From an uncultured Roseburia sp. (GTDB lineage Bacteria; Bacillota; Clostridia; Lachnospirales; Lachnospiraceae): DNA of 64,000 bases. The notes beneath the pieces are model-generated. The model was not told the origin of the DNA. It saw only the letters and a list, made by a program, of their open reading frames with translations, and did not search any database. The position numbers and the translations under genes are program-made. Positions within the stretch are counted from its first letter, which is position 1. Every line of letters starts with the position of its first letter. This document shows, in pieces, positions 27,339 through 35,301 of this stretch. The DNA is taken from positions 37,474 to 101,473 of the forward strand of contig CAJUNX010000006.1 in NCBI GenBank assembly GCA_910587865.1. Direction: 5' to 3'.

Positions 27339-28340
27339 ATGAAAAAAGCAGCAGTAATCGGAATGGGCGTAATCGCGCCGATTCATTTTGCAGCGATCGC
27401 GGGCAATCCGAATATTACACTTGCAGGCGTGTGCGACATTGAGGAGAGCAGACGCGAAGCGGCGCCGGAGGGCGTTCCGTTTTTTACGGATTTTAAAGAA
27501 ATGATCCGCGAGGTGAAGCCGGATGTGGTTCACATCTGTCTGCCGCATTATCTGCATGTGCCGGTGTCCGAGGAGGCGGCCCGCATGGGCGTTCATGTCT
27601 TCTGTGAGAAGCCGGTGGCCATGAACCGGGAGGAAGCGGAGGAATTCGCGGAATTTGAGGCGGCACATCCGGACATTCACATGGGGATCTGCTTACAGAA
27701 CCGGTGCAACGAATCGGTGGAGATGTTAAAGGAGCTGATCGACGGCGGAGAATACGGTGCAGTGACCGGGATCCGGGGTACGGTTCCGTGGTTCCGCGAG
27801 AAGGGATATTATGAGGTGCAGCCCTGGCGCGGTAAGTGGGAGACGGCCGGAGGCGGCTGTATGATCAACCAGTCCGTACATACGCTGGATCTGCTGTATC
27901 ATCTCGGCGGTCCGATCCGGGAGTTAAAAGCAGTGACGGCGCAGCTTCTGGATTACGGCATTGAGGTGGAGGATACGGTTGCGGCGAGACTGACCTTTGA
28001 GAACGGCGCAAACGGCGTTTTTCTGGCGACGATCGCCAATTATGCGAACGAGAGCGTGCAGATTTCCGTGCAGACGGAGCGCGCGCAGTTTCTGATTATG
28101 GACAATATTCTTTACCGCATTCGTGAGAACGGGTCAAAGGAGCTTCTGATGGAGGATGCGAAGCTGCCCGGCACCAAATTTTATTACGGAGCGAGTCATG
28201 GAAAGCTGATCGGGAAGTTCTATGAGGCGCTTGAGAACGGTACGCAGGATTATCTGCACGTGCGCGATGCGGTGATGAGCATCCGTCTGATCGACGCGAT
28301 CCACGCATCGGCAAAAAGCAGGAGTGCGGTTGCGGTCTGA
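27339..28340 (+). CDS. Gfo/Idh/MocA-family oxidoreductase
   Basis: The 333-aa protein has the nucleotide-binding GMGVIAPIHFAAI at the N-terminus, the EKPVAMNREEAEEFAEF motif near residue 90 and the substrate domain with GGGCMINQSVHTLDLLYHLGG. It resembles dehydrogenases acting on myo-inositol, glucose-type sugars or their 3-keto derivatives. Two such enzymes next to two TIM-barrel isomerases suggest a pathway in which a sugar is oxidised, rearranged and reduced again. The gene follows its homologue by 112 bp; the two are only distantly similar, so this is not a recent duplication. Confidence 0.92.
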   Translation: MKKAAVIGMGVIAPIHFAAIAGNPNITLAGVCDIEESRREAAPEGVPFFTDFKEMIREVKPDVVHICLPHYLHVPVSEEAARMGVHVFCEKPVAMNREEAEEFAEFEAAHPDIHMGICLQNRCNESVEMLKELIDGGEYGAVTGIRGTVPWFREKGYYEVQPWRGKWETAGGGCMINQSVHTLDLLYHLGGPIRELKAVTAQLLDYGIEVEDTVAARLTFENGANGVFLATIANYANESVQISVQTERAQFLIMDNILYRIRENGSKELLMEDAKLPGTKFYYGASHGKLIGKFYEALENGTQDYLHVRDAVMSIRLIDAIHASAKSRSAVAV

Positions 28341-28363
28341 GAAAGCCGCAGGGAGAGCGGGCC

Positions 28364-28433
28364 GGCCGGTTTGAACGCGAGTCAGGCCAAAGAACGGTTG
28401 CGGGATCTGGCCGGTCCGAACGTGAGTCGGGCC
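28364..28433. repeat. Two copies of a 25-bp repeat, period 45 bp, before the second isomerase gene
   Basis: The segments at 28364-28388 and 28409-28433 share the core GAACG(C/T)GAGTC(A/G)GGCC preceded by GGCCGGT, with four differences in 25 positions. They lie in the 159-bp gap ahead of the isomerase gene and encode nothing recognisable. Confidence 0.7.
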
Positions 28434-28499
28434 GGGGAGCCGCCGGATATCAGGCGGGCAGGAACGATATGTTTCTGCACCGCAGAAATGGAGGAAAAG

Positions 28500-29363
28500 A
28501 TGGACAAGGGATTAATCGGTATTCAGATGAGTACCATCAAAGCAAAAGTAGATGAACTGGGCGCATACGAGACGTTAAAGGCGTGTGCGGAAATGGGATA
28601 TCACTGCATGGAGGTCAGTCAGATCCCCATGACGCCGGAAAATGTCTCCGGGATGAGAAAAGCCTGCGACGAGTTCGGCATAAAGATTGCTGCCAATACG
28701 GCTGCGCTTGAGCCGATGATGCCGGGCATGCCGGGAGAATTTCTGACCACGGATTTTGACAAGATCGTGGAGGACTGCAAGGCGTTAAATACCGATATGC
28801 TCCGGATCGGTATGCTTCCGATGACCTGTATGGGCAGCCGTGAGAAGGCGCTTGATTTTGTAAAACGTGCGGATGAGATGGCGGAGCGCTTAGGCGAGCA
28901 CGGCATTGATCTGTACTACCACAATCATCACGTGGAGTTTGTCAGATATGACGGACAGTATCTGCTTGATATCATCAAGGAGAATACGAAAAAGATGGGC
29001 TTTGAGCTTGACATTCACTGGATTCACCGCGGCGGTGAGAATCCGGTGGAATTTATCAGACAGTATGCGGGACGCATCCGCCTGCTTCATTTAAAGGATT
29101 ACCGGATTGCTCCGCCGCAGATGCCGGAAGGCGAATTTGACATCAAGGCATTTATGGGAACATTCTTTAATCTCGTCGAGTTCGCAGAGGTCGGAGAGGG
29201 CTCTCTTCCGATTAAGGAATGCATCGAGGCCGGTTTCGCAGGGGGAAGCGAGTATTTCCTGATCGAGCAGGATTCCACCTACGGACGCGACCCGTTTGAG
29301 AGCCTTAAGATCAGCCGCGACAATCTGATCGCAATGGGCTATAAGGACTGGTTTGAACTGTAA
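28500..29363 (+). CDS. Sugar phosphate isomerase/epimerase (TIM barrel)
   Basis: The 287-aa protein is a second xylose-isomerase-like TIM barrel, with metal or substrate motifs LYYHNHHVEF, ELDIHWIHRGG, RIRLLHLKDYR and YFLIEQD. It is not closely similar to the 25054 enzyme, so the two probably catalyse different steps. ATG 28500 is chosen because GGAGG ends six bases before it; an ATG at 28488 precedes the ribosome-binding site. The gene closes the operon. Its last 25 bp overlap the 3' end of the DUF3783 gene on the other strand, a tight convergent arrangement. Confidence 0.9.
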   Translation: MDKGLIGIQMSTIKAKVDELGAYETLKACAEMGYHCMEVSQIPMTPENVSGMRKACDEFGIKIAANTAALEPMMPGMPGEFLTTDFDKIVEDCKALNTDMLRIGMLPMTCMGSREKALDFVKRADEMAERLGEHGIDLYYHNHHVEFVRYDGQYLLDIIKENTKKMGFELDIHWIHRGGENPVEFIRQYAGRIRLLHLKDYRIAPPQMPEGEFDIKAFMGTFFNLVEFAEVGEGSLPIKECIEAGFAGGSEYFLIEQDSTYGRDPFESLKISRDNLIAMGYKDWFEL

Positions 29364-29713
29364 GCAGCCGCTTCCGCGCCGAGTTCTAAGAGCAGGCGAA
29401 GCACCGTCCATCTGCGGTTGGACGGCGTGAGGATGGCTTTGTAATCCGTCTGCACACCCGTTTTTTTTAAGGCGGCAAGCAGCGCATCCAGCCGTTTGTC
29501 GGCAAGACCGCAGATCAGAAGAAGGCGTTTGTCGGGAACCCCGCCGTTGTATGGTGATACGGCGGGGTTCTTTCTGCCCGCGGCAAGCGACTCAAGCGTT
29601 TGGGAATAGTCTGCGGCATCCACTGCCTCGCAGGGGATATGCAGGCTTCGGGCGGCCCGGCGCAGCTTTCGGTATTCCGTATCGTCAAAATAAAATGCAA
29701 GCAGTTTTTCCAT
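29339..29713 (-). CDS. DUF3783-like small protein
   Basis: The 124-aa protein begins MEKLLAFYFDD and has an alternating alpha/beta pattern; LLLICGLADKRLDALLAALKKTGV and YKAILTPSNRRWTVLRLLLEL fit the DUF3783 family of Clostridia, whose function I do not know. The start at 29713 is preferred over the ATG at 29725 because GGAG of the leader lies between the two. It is expressed from a structured leader (29714-29862) that is also found before the DUF4422 gene. It is convergent with, and overlaps, the isomerase gene. Confidence 0.7.
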   Translation of the reverse strand: MEKLLAFYFDDTEYRKLRRAARSLHIPCEAVDAADYSQTLESLAAGRKNPAVSPYNGGVPDKRLLLICGLADKRLDALLAALKKTGVQTDYKAILTPSNRRWTVLRLLLELGAEAAAYSSNQSL

Positions 29714-29862
29714 GAAAATCTCCATTCCGGAGCGTTCCTGCGACGTGGCAGCGCAAATCTCAGATTTGCCTCTGCAACCCGGGCTTATTTGTGACGCTCC
29801 GGCACAAATAGCCGTGTGAAAAATCAGCTGTCAGGCTGCTTTTTACACTGCACTCCTTTTGC
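29714..29862 (-). promoter_or_regulatory. Structured leader element, copy 1, upstream of the DUF3783 gene
   Basis: Read on the minus strand, this stretch matches the leader at 43346-43504 over about 150 nt with gaps. It has a first hairpin around CCTGACAG. A long-range stem follows, CCGGAGCGT with ACGCTCCGG (29794-29802 and 29727-29735), enclosing GCAAATC-TGA-GATTTGC, and then the ribosome-binding GGAG. Similarity stops at the start codon. The paired bases are kept, with one G-C replaced by G-T in the other copy. Confidence 0.65.
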
Positions 29863-29925
29863 TGACGTCCATTGTATCACAAAAACACGGATCCGGCTAT
29901 TGTGTTTTTGTTTCGTAGAAAATAC

Positions 29926-29954
29926 TTGCACTTTCATCTGTAGTATGTTATATT
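29926..29954 (+). promoter_or_regulatory. Strong promoter with no coding sequence behind it
   Basis: TTGCAC (29926-29931) and TATATT (29949-29954) with 17 bp between them, preceded by AAAATAC. The nearest gene on this strand is recA at 30308, which has its own promoter. Confidence 0.65.
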
Positions 29955-29960
29955 CCTGTT

Positions 29961-30172
29961 ATCATCGGTTCGCGATGGCCCGACGGCGCAGTCTGACTCG
30001 GGCGTCTGTATCATTTCACAGTTATATTTATTCTGCCGGGCACGGGCTGCGGCAGTATCTTCGGCGGAGCATCTCTGCCAGGGGAATCAGCGGCATTTTA
30101 TATGGAACAGCAGTTTTGTATGCGGGTAAAGAAGGTGATGTTGGAACGGTTACGGATTTTTTTTGAGCAGAG
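29961..30172 (+). ncRNA. Possible small non-coding RNA upstream of recA
   Basis: The roughly 200 nt after the promoter at 29926 have no credible reading frame. They contain local stems such as GCCCGA/TCGGGC (29978-30004 region) and GGCAG/CTGCC (30051-30080 region), and end near a run of eight T residues at about 30157-30165, although no strong terminator stem precedes it. A 6S-like or other regulatory RNA is possible; I cannot match it to a family by eye. Confidence 0.3.
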
Positions 30173-30218
30173 AGAGTAAAGTCCGCATTATTGGACAGAT
30201 CATGTGGTAATTTAGTTA

Positions 30219-30247
30219 TTGACAATTGAAAGGAAGTATACTACTAT
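30219..30247 (+). promoter_or_regulatory. recA promoter
   Basis: TTGACA (30219-30224) and TACTAT (30242-30247) with a 17-bp spacer. The LexA box begins 12 bp after the -10 box, so bound repressor would block transcription initiation. Confidence 0.8.
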
Positions 30248-30259
30248 TAGAACAGAAAA

Positions 30260-30273
30260 CGAACATAAGTTCG
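30260..30273. promoter_or_regulatory. LexA (SOS) box of recA
   Basis: CGAACATAAGTTCG is a perfect match to the Firmicutes SOS operator CGAAC-N4-GTTCG. It lies between the -10 box and the recA start. Confidence 0.9.
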
Positions 30274-30277
30274 CAAT

Positions 30278-30295
30278 ATGCGAACCGGTTCGCAT
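30278..30295. promoter_or_regulatory. 18-bp perfect palindrome touching the recA ribosome-binding site
   Basis: ATGCGAACCGGTTCGCAT is fully self-complementary and is directly followed by GGAGG (30296-30300). It has LexA-like half sites CGAAC and GTTCG with a two-base spacing instead of four. It could be a second, non-canonical LexA contact or an mRNA hairpin hiding the ribosome-binding site. Confidence 0.6.
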
Positions 30296-30307
30296 GGAGG
30301 AAGAGAG

Positions 30308-31558
30308 ATGGCAAGAGAAGACAGGCAGGATAAGTCAAAGATGGACAGGACAAAGCCGGTGGATAAGCAGGATAAGTTAAAGGCGCTGGACGCTGCGATT
30401 TCGCAGATTGAGAAGCAGTACGGCAAGGGATCCGTCATGAAGCTCGGGGACAGCCGGGCGCAGATGAATGTGGAATCAGTGACGACAGGCTCGCTCAGTC
30501 TGGATCTGGCGCTTGGGATCGGCGGTCTTCCGAAGGGCAGGATTATAGAGATTTACGGACCGGAGTCGAGCGGTAAGACGACGGTTGCACTGCACGCGGT
30601 GGCGGAGGTGCAGAAGCAGGGGGGAATCGCCGGCTTTATCGACGCGGAGCATGCGCTCGATCCGGTATATGCGAAGAATATCGGAGTTGACATCGACAAT
30701 CTTTACATATCACAGCCGGACTGCGGCGAGCAGGCGCTTGAGATCGCGGAGACGATGGTGCGTTCCGGCGCCGTGGATATCGTGATCGTGGACTCTGTGG
30801 CCGCACTGGTGCCAAAGGCGGAGATCGACGGCGATATGGGAGATTCCCATGTGGGACTGCAGGCCCGCCTGATGAGCCAGGCGCTGCGCAAGCTGACCTC
30901 CATTGTCAGCAAGTCGAACTGTATCGTGATCTTTATCAATCAGCTGAGAGAGAAGATCGGCGTGATGTTCGGCAGCCCGGAGACGACGACCGGCGGACGC
31001 GCGTTAAAGTTCTATTCCTCGGTCCGGCTGGATGTCCGAAAGACGGAGACATTGAAGCAGGGCGGAGAATTCATCGGCAACCACACCAAGGTAAAGGTGG
31101 TCAAGAACAAGGTCGCACCGCCGTTTAAGGAGGCGGAGTTTGATATTATGTTCGGGCAGGGGATCTCAAAGGAGGGAGATATTCTGGATCTTGCGGCGGA
31201 TGCGGGGATTGTCAGCAAGTCGGGCGCGTGGTATGCGTACAATGGAGACAAGATCGGCCAGGGCCGTGAGAACGCAAAGAACTATCTGCGCGAGAATCCG
31301 CTGATCTGTGAGGAGATTGACGCGAAGGTCCGTGCAAAATACAGCGCAGACCTCATGGATGATGAGGACGACGAGGACGATGACGTGGAGGAAACCATGA
31401 CAAAGGGAGCAGAGCCGGCGGAGACGGCGCCGGCCAGGGGCAGAAAGCCTTCCGCGAAAACAGGGAGAAAGCAGGATGCCGCGGAGGAAGCGGGGATGCC
31501 GGATGATCTGCCGGGCGGGCAGGGAGAAGTCATCCCCGCAGAGGCAGCGATCGAATAG
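30308..31558 (+). CDS. recA: Recombinase A
   Basis: RecA polymerises on single-stranded DNA, drives strand exchange and triggers LexA self-cleavage. The 416-aa protein has Walker A GPESSGKTT, Walker B IVIVDSVAAL, the loop L1/L2 regions (GDMGDSHVGLQARLMSQAL; FINQLREKIGVMFGSPETT) and the C-terminal domain. ATG 30308 gives MAREDRQDK and follows GGAGG. The C-terminal tail after about residue 350 is long (about 65 residues), first acidic (DDEDDEDDDVEE) and then Lys/Ala-rich; such acidic tails damp activity in other RecAs. SOS-regulated through the box at 30260 and probably co-transcribed with recX, 58 bp downstream. Confidence 0.98.
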   Translation: MAREDRQDKSKMDRTKPVDKQDKLKALDAAISQIEKQYGKGSVMKLGDSRAQMNVESVTTGSLSLDLALGIGGLPKGRIIEIYGPESSGKTTVALHAVAEVQKQGGIAGFIDAEHALDPVYAKNIGVDIDNLYISQPDCGEQALEIAETMVRSGAVDIVIVDSVAALVPKAEIDGDMGDSHVGLQARLMSQALRKLTSIVSKSNCIVIFINQLREKIGVMFGSPETTTGGRALKFYSSVRLDVRKTETLKQGGEFIGNHTKVKVVKNKVAPPFKEAEFDIMFGQGISKEGDILDLAADAGIVSKSGAWYAYNGDKIGQGRENAKNYLRENPLICEEIDAKVRAKYSADLMDDEDDEDDDVEETMTKGAEPAETAPARGRKPSAKTGRKQDAAEEAGMPDDLPGGQGEVIPAEAAIE

Positions 31559-31616
31559 ACGGTGCGGGAGAGCGGTATGATGTCGCAGAAAAGGACAGAG
31601 AGGATGGAAGAGCAGG

Positions 31617-32261
31617 ATGTCAGAACGACAGATCCGGGAGATTGTGCCGGGTGAGAAGCGGCGTGTTGCGATCCGGTTTGACAGCGGAGAGACGTGTACA
31701 TTATACAAAAGCGAGCTTGGCAGGCTTCCTGCAAAAGAGCGGGAGCTGCTGCTCGAGGAGGGAGCGTATATTGTGGAGGAGCTGTACCAGAAGGTTCTGC
31801 ATGGAATCATCACGCCGCGGGCGAGGAAGCGGGCGATGTTTCTGTTAGAACAGATGGACCGCACGGAGCACCAGCTCTGCGAAAAGCTGCGGCAGAACGG
31901 ATATCCGGAGGAATGCATCGGGGAAGCGGTTGATTATGTGAAGCGCTACCATTACATCGATGATCTGCGGTACGCCAGGTCGTATGTGCGCTGTCGTCAG
32001 CAGAAGAGAAGCAGACAGCGGCTTATGACGGATCTGATACAGAGAGGAGTTGCAAAACCGACGATTGAGCAGGCGCTTTTGGAGGAATATGAGGCGGACG
32101 AGCGCGGAATGATCAGGGAGCTGCTCGGGAAGCGGCGGTTCGATCCGGCGGAGGCGGATGTGAGGGAAAAGAGGCGGACCTACCAGTTTCTGCTGCGCAG
32201 AGGATACCGGTCCGGGGACATTCTGGCTGTGATGCAGACCGTGGCGGAGGATGAATTCTGA
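31617..32261 (+). CDS. recX: Regulatory protein RecX
   Basis: RecX binds RecA filaments and limits their extension. The 214-aa protein consists of helical repeats; YIDDLRYARSYVRCRQQKRSRQRLMTDLIQRGVAK is the classic core (quoted in parts: YIDDLRYARSY, then KRSRQRLMTDLIQRGV). The N-terminal 60 residues (IREIVPGEKRRVAIRFDSGE) form a small beta extension common in Clostridia. It follows recA in the same direction, so SOS induction raises the activator and its modulator together. ATG 31617 has only a weak purine-rich ribosome-binding site (AAGAGCAGG). Confidence 0.92.
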   Translation: MSERQIREIVPGEKRRVAIRFDSGETCTLYKSELGRLPAKERELLLEEGAYIVEELYQKVLHGIITPRARKRAMFLLEQMDRTEHQLCEKLRQNGYPEECIGEAVDYVKRYHYIDDLRYARSYVRCRQQKRSRQRLMTDLIQRGVAKPTIEQALLEEYEADERGMIRELLGKRRFDPAEADVREKRRTYQFLLRRGYRSGDILAVMQTVAEDEF

Positions 32262-32333
32262 ACATCCGCCGGGAAATTCTGAACATCCAAAGGAAGATAG
32301 TTTGCGTTTTTTTCAGATACAACAGCAATTTAC

Positions 32334-32362
32334 TTGACATAATGCACAAAATAGACTAAAAT
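32334..32362 (+). promoter_or_regulatory. Promoter of rny
   Basis: TTGACA (32334-32339) and TAAAAT (32357-32362), spacer 17 bp, with a long leader to the GTG start at 32444. Confidence 0.8.
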
Positions 32363-32443
32363 TTATATGTTGTAATTATGACAGACGACAAGTATGTTTT
32401 AATGTTATATGTACAATGAAAATTTTATAAAGGAGGTGCTCCT

Positions 32444-33991
32444 GTGTGGACAGAAGTGATTGCTGTTGTTATTACTCTGATTGTCACCGCGATTGTTGTG
32501 TATTTTGCGACAACTGCCTATTATAAGAAGGTATCGGAAGCAAAGCTTGGCAATGCGGACGAGAAGGCGCGTGAGATTATCGATGAAGCGGTGAAGACGG
32601 CAGAGACCAGAAAGCGCGAAGCAATGCTCGAGGCGAAGGAAGAGTCCATCCGTGTCAAGAATGATCTGGACAAGGAGGTCAAAGAGCGTCGGGCGGAGAT
32701 TCAGCGAAGCGAACGGCGGATTGTGCAGAAGGAGGAAAATCTGGACAGGAAGCTCGAAGCGATCGAGAAGCGCGAAGCAGGTTTTGCTGCAAAGGAAGAG
32801 GAGATTAACAAACAGAAAGCGCAGGTCGCAAGGCTCAATGAAGAGCGTTTACAGGAACTGGAACGAATCTCCGGCTTAACCTCCGAACAGGCAAAGGAAT
32901 ATCTCTTAAAAACCGTTGAAGAAGATGTAAAACATGATACTGCAAAATTAATCAAGGAAATGGAGCACAAGGCAAAAGAAGAGGCTGACAAAAAGGCGAA
33001 AGAATACGTGGTTACCGCGATTCAGAAGTGTGCGGCCGATCATGTTGCCGAGACGACGATATCTGTCGTACAGCTCCCGAACGATGAGATGAAGGGCAGA
33101 ATCATCGGACGTGAGGGACGGAACATCCGTACCTTAGAGACGATGACCGGTGTGGATCTGATCATTGACGATACGCCGGAAGCAGTGATTTTGTCCGGAT
33201 TCGACCCGATCCGGCGTGAGGTGGCGCGCATCGCGTTAGAGAAGCTGATCGTGGACGGCCGTATTCATCCGGCCCGGATCGAGGAGATGGTCGAGAAGGC
33301 GCAGAAGGAAGTGGAGACGATGATCCGCGAAGAGGGTGAAGCGGCGACGCTCGAGGTTGGCGTTCACGGGATTCACCCGGAGCTGATCCGGCTCCTTGGA
33401 CGAATGAAATTCCGGACAAGCTACGGTCAGAATGCCCTCAAGCATTCCATCGAAGTGGCACAGATTTCAGGGCTTCTGGCGGCCGAGATCGGTGTGGATG
33501 TCAGGATCGCAAAGCGTGCGGGTCTGCTGCATGATATCGGCAAATCCGTCGATCATGATATGGAGGGATCCCATATTCAGCTTGGCGTCGAGCTGTGCCG
33601 CAAGTATAAGGAATCCGCGACCGTGATCAATGCGGTGGAAGCGCATCACGGTGATGTGGAAGCACAGTCTCTGATCGCATGTCTCGTACAGGCGGCGGAT
33701 ACCATCAGTGCAGCCCGGCCGGGGGCGAGAAGAGAGACACTGGAAACATATTCAAACAGATTAAAACAGTTAGAAGATATATCAAACGGATTTAAGGGAG
33801 TAGACAAGTCTTTTGCCATTCAGGCAGGCAGGGAGATTCGCGTGATGGTTGTTCCGGAGCAGGTCAGCGATGCAGATATGGTGCTGATGGCCCGCGATAT
33901 TTCCAAGAAGATCGAAGCGGAGATGGAATATCCGGGACAGATCAAAGTAAATGTAATTCGGGAATCAAGAGTGACAGACTACGCGAAGTGA
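32444..33991 (+). CDS. rny: Ribonuclease Y
   Basis: RNase Y is the membrane-anchored endoribonuclease that starts mRNA decay in many Firmicutes. The 515-aa protein has one N-terminal membrane helix (IAVVITLIVTAIVVYF), a long coiled coil (about residues 35-200), a KH domain with GRIIGREGRNIRTLE, and an HD domain with LLHDIGKSVDHD as metal site. The start is GTG, decided by AAAGGAGGTG nine bases upstream. It is transcribed alone: own promoter before, terminator at 34009 after. Length is typical (about 520). Confidence 0.97.
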   Translation: MWTEVIAVVITLIVTAIVVYFATTAYYKKVSEAKLGNADEKAREIIDEAVKTAETRKREAMLEAKEESIRVKNDLDKEVKERRAEIQRSERRIVQKEENLDRKLEAIEKREAGFAAKEEEINKQKAQVARLNEERLQELERISGLTSEQAKEYLLKTVEEDVKHDTAKLIKEMEHKAKEEADKKAKEYVVTAIQKCAADHVAETTISVVQLPNDEMKGRIIGREGRNIRTLETMTGVDLIIDDTPEAVILSGFDPIRREVARIALEKLIVDGRIHPARIEEMVEKAQKEVETMIREEGEAATLEVGVHGIHPELIRLLGRMKFRTSYGQNALKHSIEVAQISGLLAAEIGVDVRIAKRAGLLHDIGKSVDHDMEGSHIQLGVELCRKYKESATVINAVEAHHGDVEAQSLIACLVQAADTISAARPGARRETLETYSNRLKQLEDISNGFKGVDKSFAIQAGREIRVMVVPEQVSDADMVLMARDISKKIEAEMEYPGQIKVNVIRESRVTDYAK

Positions 33992-34008
33992 CAATTGGTG
34001 TTAACCAC

Positions 34009-34067
34009 AAAGCTTGAGAATTCAATGTTTTCTTAAAAAGAAGTATGAGTTCTCAGGCTTTTTATTT
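34009..34067 (+). terminator. Rho-independent terminator of rny
   Basis: AAGCTTGAGAA (34010-34020) pairs with TTCTCAGGCTT (34050-34060) with one wobble, followed by TTTTTATTTT. The loop is about 29 nt. Confidence 0.75.
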
Positions 34068-34111
34068 TGTATTTTTGCAGCCTGTCCATTTCCAGGCCGG
34101 AGAAAGTAGTG

Positions 34112-34117
34112 TATAAT
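34112..34117 (+). promoter_or_regulatory. -10 box of the Uma2-like gene
   Basis: TATAAT (34112-34117), with a poor -35 candidate TTTCCA 17 bp upstream (34089-34094). CGGAGG at 34141-34146 then serves ATG 34151 or 34154. Confidence 0.5.
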
Positions 34118-34150
34118 ATGATCTGTAATGGAATCAGGAACGGAGGTTAA

Positions 34151-34687
34151 ATGATGGATGCATTAAGAAATGAGGATGTTTACACAATAGAGGATATTTA
34201 TGCATTACCAGAGGGAGAACGGGCAGAACTGATTGATGGTAAAATATATTATATGGCTCCGCCAGGTACAAGACATCAGGCACTTGTAATGGATTTATCT
34301 TATCAGATAAAAGACCATATCAGACATAATAATGGAGAATGTAGTGTGTTTCCGGCCCCATTTGCCGTATTCCTGAATGAAAATGATAAAAATTATGTCG
34401 AGCCGGATATATCTGTTATCTGTGATAAAAATAAGATTACGGATAAAGGATGTAATGGCGCACCGGATTGGGTGATTGAAATCGTTTCGCCAGGCAGTAA
34501 ACAAATGGATTATTACAAGAAACTGTTTAAATATCGAACAACAGGAGTCAGAGAGTATTGGGTCGTAGATCCTGAAAGAGAACTTGTAACAGTATATAGC
34601 TTTGAAAAAGATAGTATGGAAGAGTATTCTTTTGATAAAGATATACCGGCAGGAATTTACGAAGGAGTTTCATTAAAAATAGAGTAG
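34151..34687 (+). CDS. Uma2-family (DUF820) restriction-endonuclease-like protein
   Basis: The 178-aa protein has the PD-(D/E)XK-like core of the Uma2 family: ELIDGKIYYMAPPGTRHQ, then EPDISVICDK, then DWVIEIVSPGSKQMDYYKKL, where the Asp, Glu and Lys would bind metal. It ends with YREYWVVDPE-like features (VREYWVVDPERELV). Function in Firmicutes is not established; these genes often occur in multiple copies and near mobile or defence DNA. Its base composition is clearly AT-richer than its neighbours, and it has its own promoter and sits between two unrelated housekeeping genes, so recent acquisition is likely. Confidence 0.88.
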   Translation: MMDALRNEDVYTIEDIYALPEGERAELIDGKIYYMAPPGTRHQALVMDLSYQIKDHIRHNNGECSVFPAPFAVFLNENDKNYVEPDISVICDKNKITDKGCNGAPDWVIEIVSPGSKQMDYYKKLFKYRTTGVREYWVVDPERELVTVYSFEKDSMEEYSFDKDIPAGIYEGVSLKIE

Positions 34688-34737
34688 ATTTTAAATATCG
34701 TTTTTGACACCACCCACAGGAAAGGAAGAGAGCAGAT

Positions 34738-35301
34738 ATGGAAAATCAGATTAAGAGAGTGAACCGGGAACTGATCAGAAGGGGAGCGATCCTGGACATT
34801 TATACGGATACGATGGAGCTTCCGGACGGAAAGAAGGAGGAGTGGGATTTCGTCTCACACAGAAAAGGAGCTGCGGCGGTCGTGCCGGTGCGCGAGGACG
34901 GAAAGATCCTGATGGTGCGGCAGTACCGCAATGCGATCGAGCGTGAGACGCTTGAGATTCCGGCGGGATCAAGGGACAGTGTGACGGAGGATACACGGAT
35001 CTGTGCGGCGCGCGAGCTCGAGGAGGAGACCGGGTATAAGAGCGACCGACTGACATTTCTGATTTCGCTGAAGACCACGGTGGCGTTTTGCGACGAATTT
35101 ATTGACGTTTATCTCGCGCGGGAGTTAAAGCGCGGGACACAGCATCTGGACGAAGGGGAGTTTATCGATGTGGAAGCGTATGAGATTGATGAGCTCTGCG
35201 ATATGATCTATGAGGGAAAGCTGCAGGACGCGAAAACGGTCTCTGGGCTTCTGGCATATAAAAATCTGCTGAACCGGGAGGAGCCGCACCAGGCCAGATA
35301 G
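34738..35301 (+). CDS. NUDIX hydrolase, ADP-ribose pyrophosphatase-like
   Basis: The 187-aa protein resembles ADP-ribose pyrophosphatases (NudF/YqkG), which cleave ADP-ribose to AMP and ribose 5-phosphate. The Nudix helix RELEEETGY is intact, and LEIPAGSRDSVTED leads into it. The loop between the box glycine and first glutamate has six residues where five is usual. Upstream QYRNAIERETLEIPAG is the typical substrate-binding strand. The start follows AAAGGAAGAG. A block of 33/39-bp tandem repeats begins exactly at the stop codon. Confidence 0.92.
   Translation: MENQIKRVNRELIRRGAILDIYTDTMELPDGKKEEWDFVSHRKGAAAVVPVREDGKILMVRQYRNAIERETLEIPAGSRDSVTEDTRICAARELEEETGYKSDRLTFLISLKTTVAFCDEFIDVYLARELKRGTQHLDEGEFIDVEAYEIDELCDMIYEGKLQDAKTVSGLLAYKNLLNREEPHQAR

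Noticed and set aside
29816..30166. 116-codon plus-strand frame upstream of recA
   Set aside because: It runs through the leader element and the promoter at 29926, and its composition is unlike protein; better explained as untranslated RNA.
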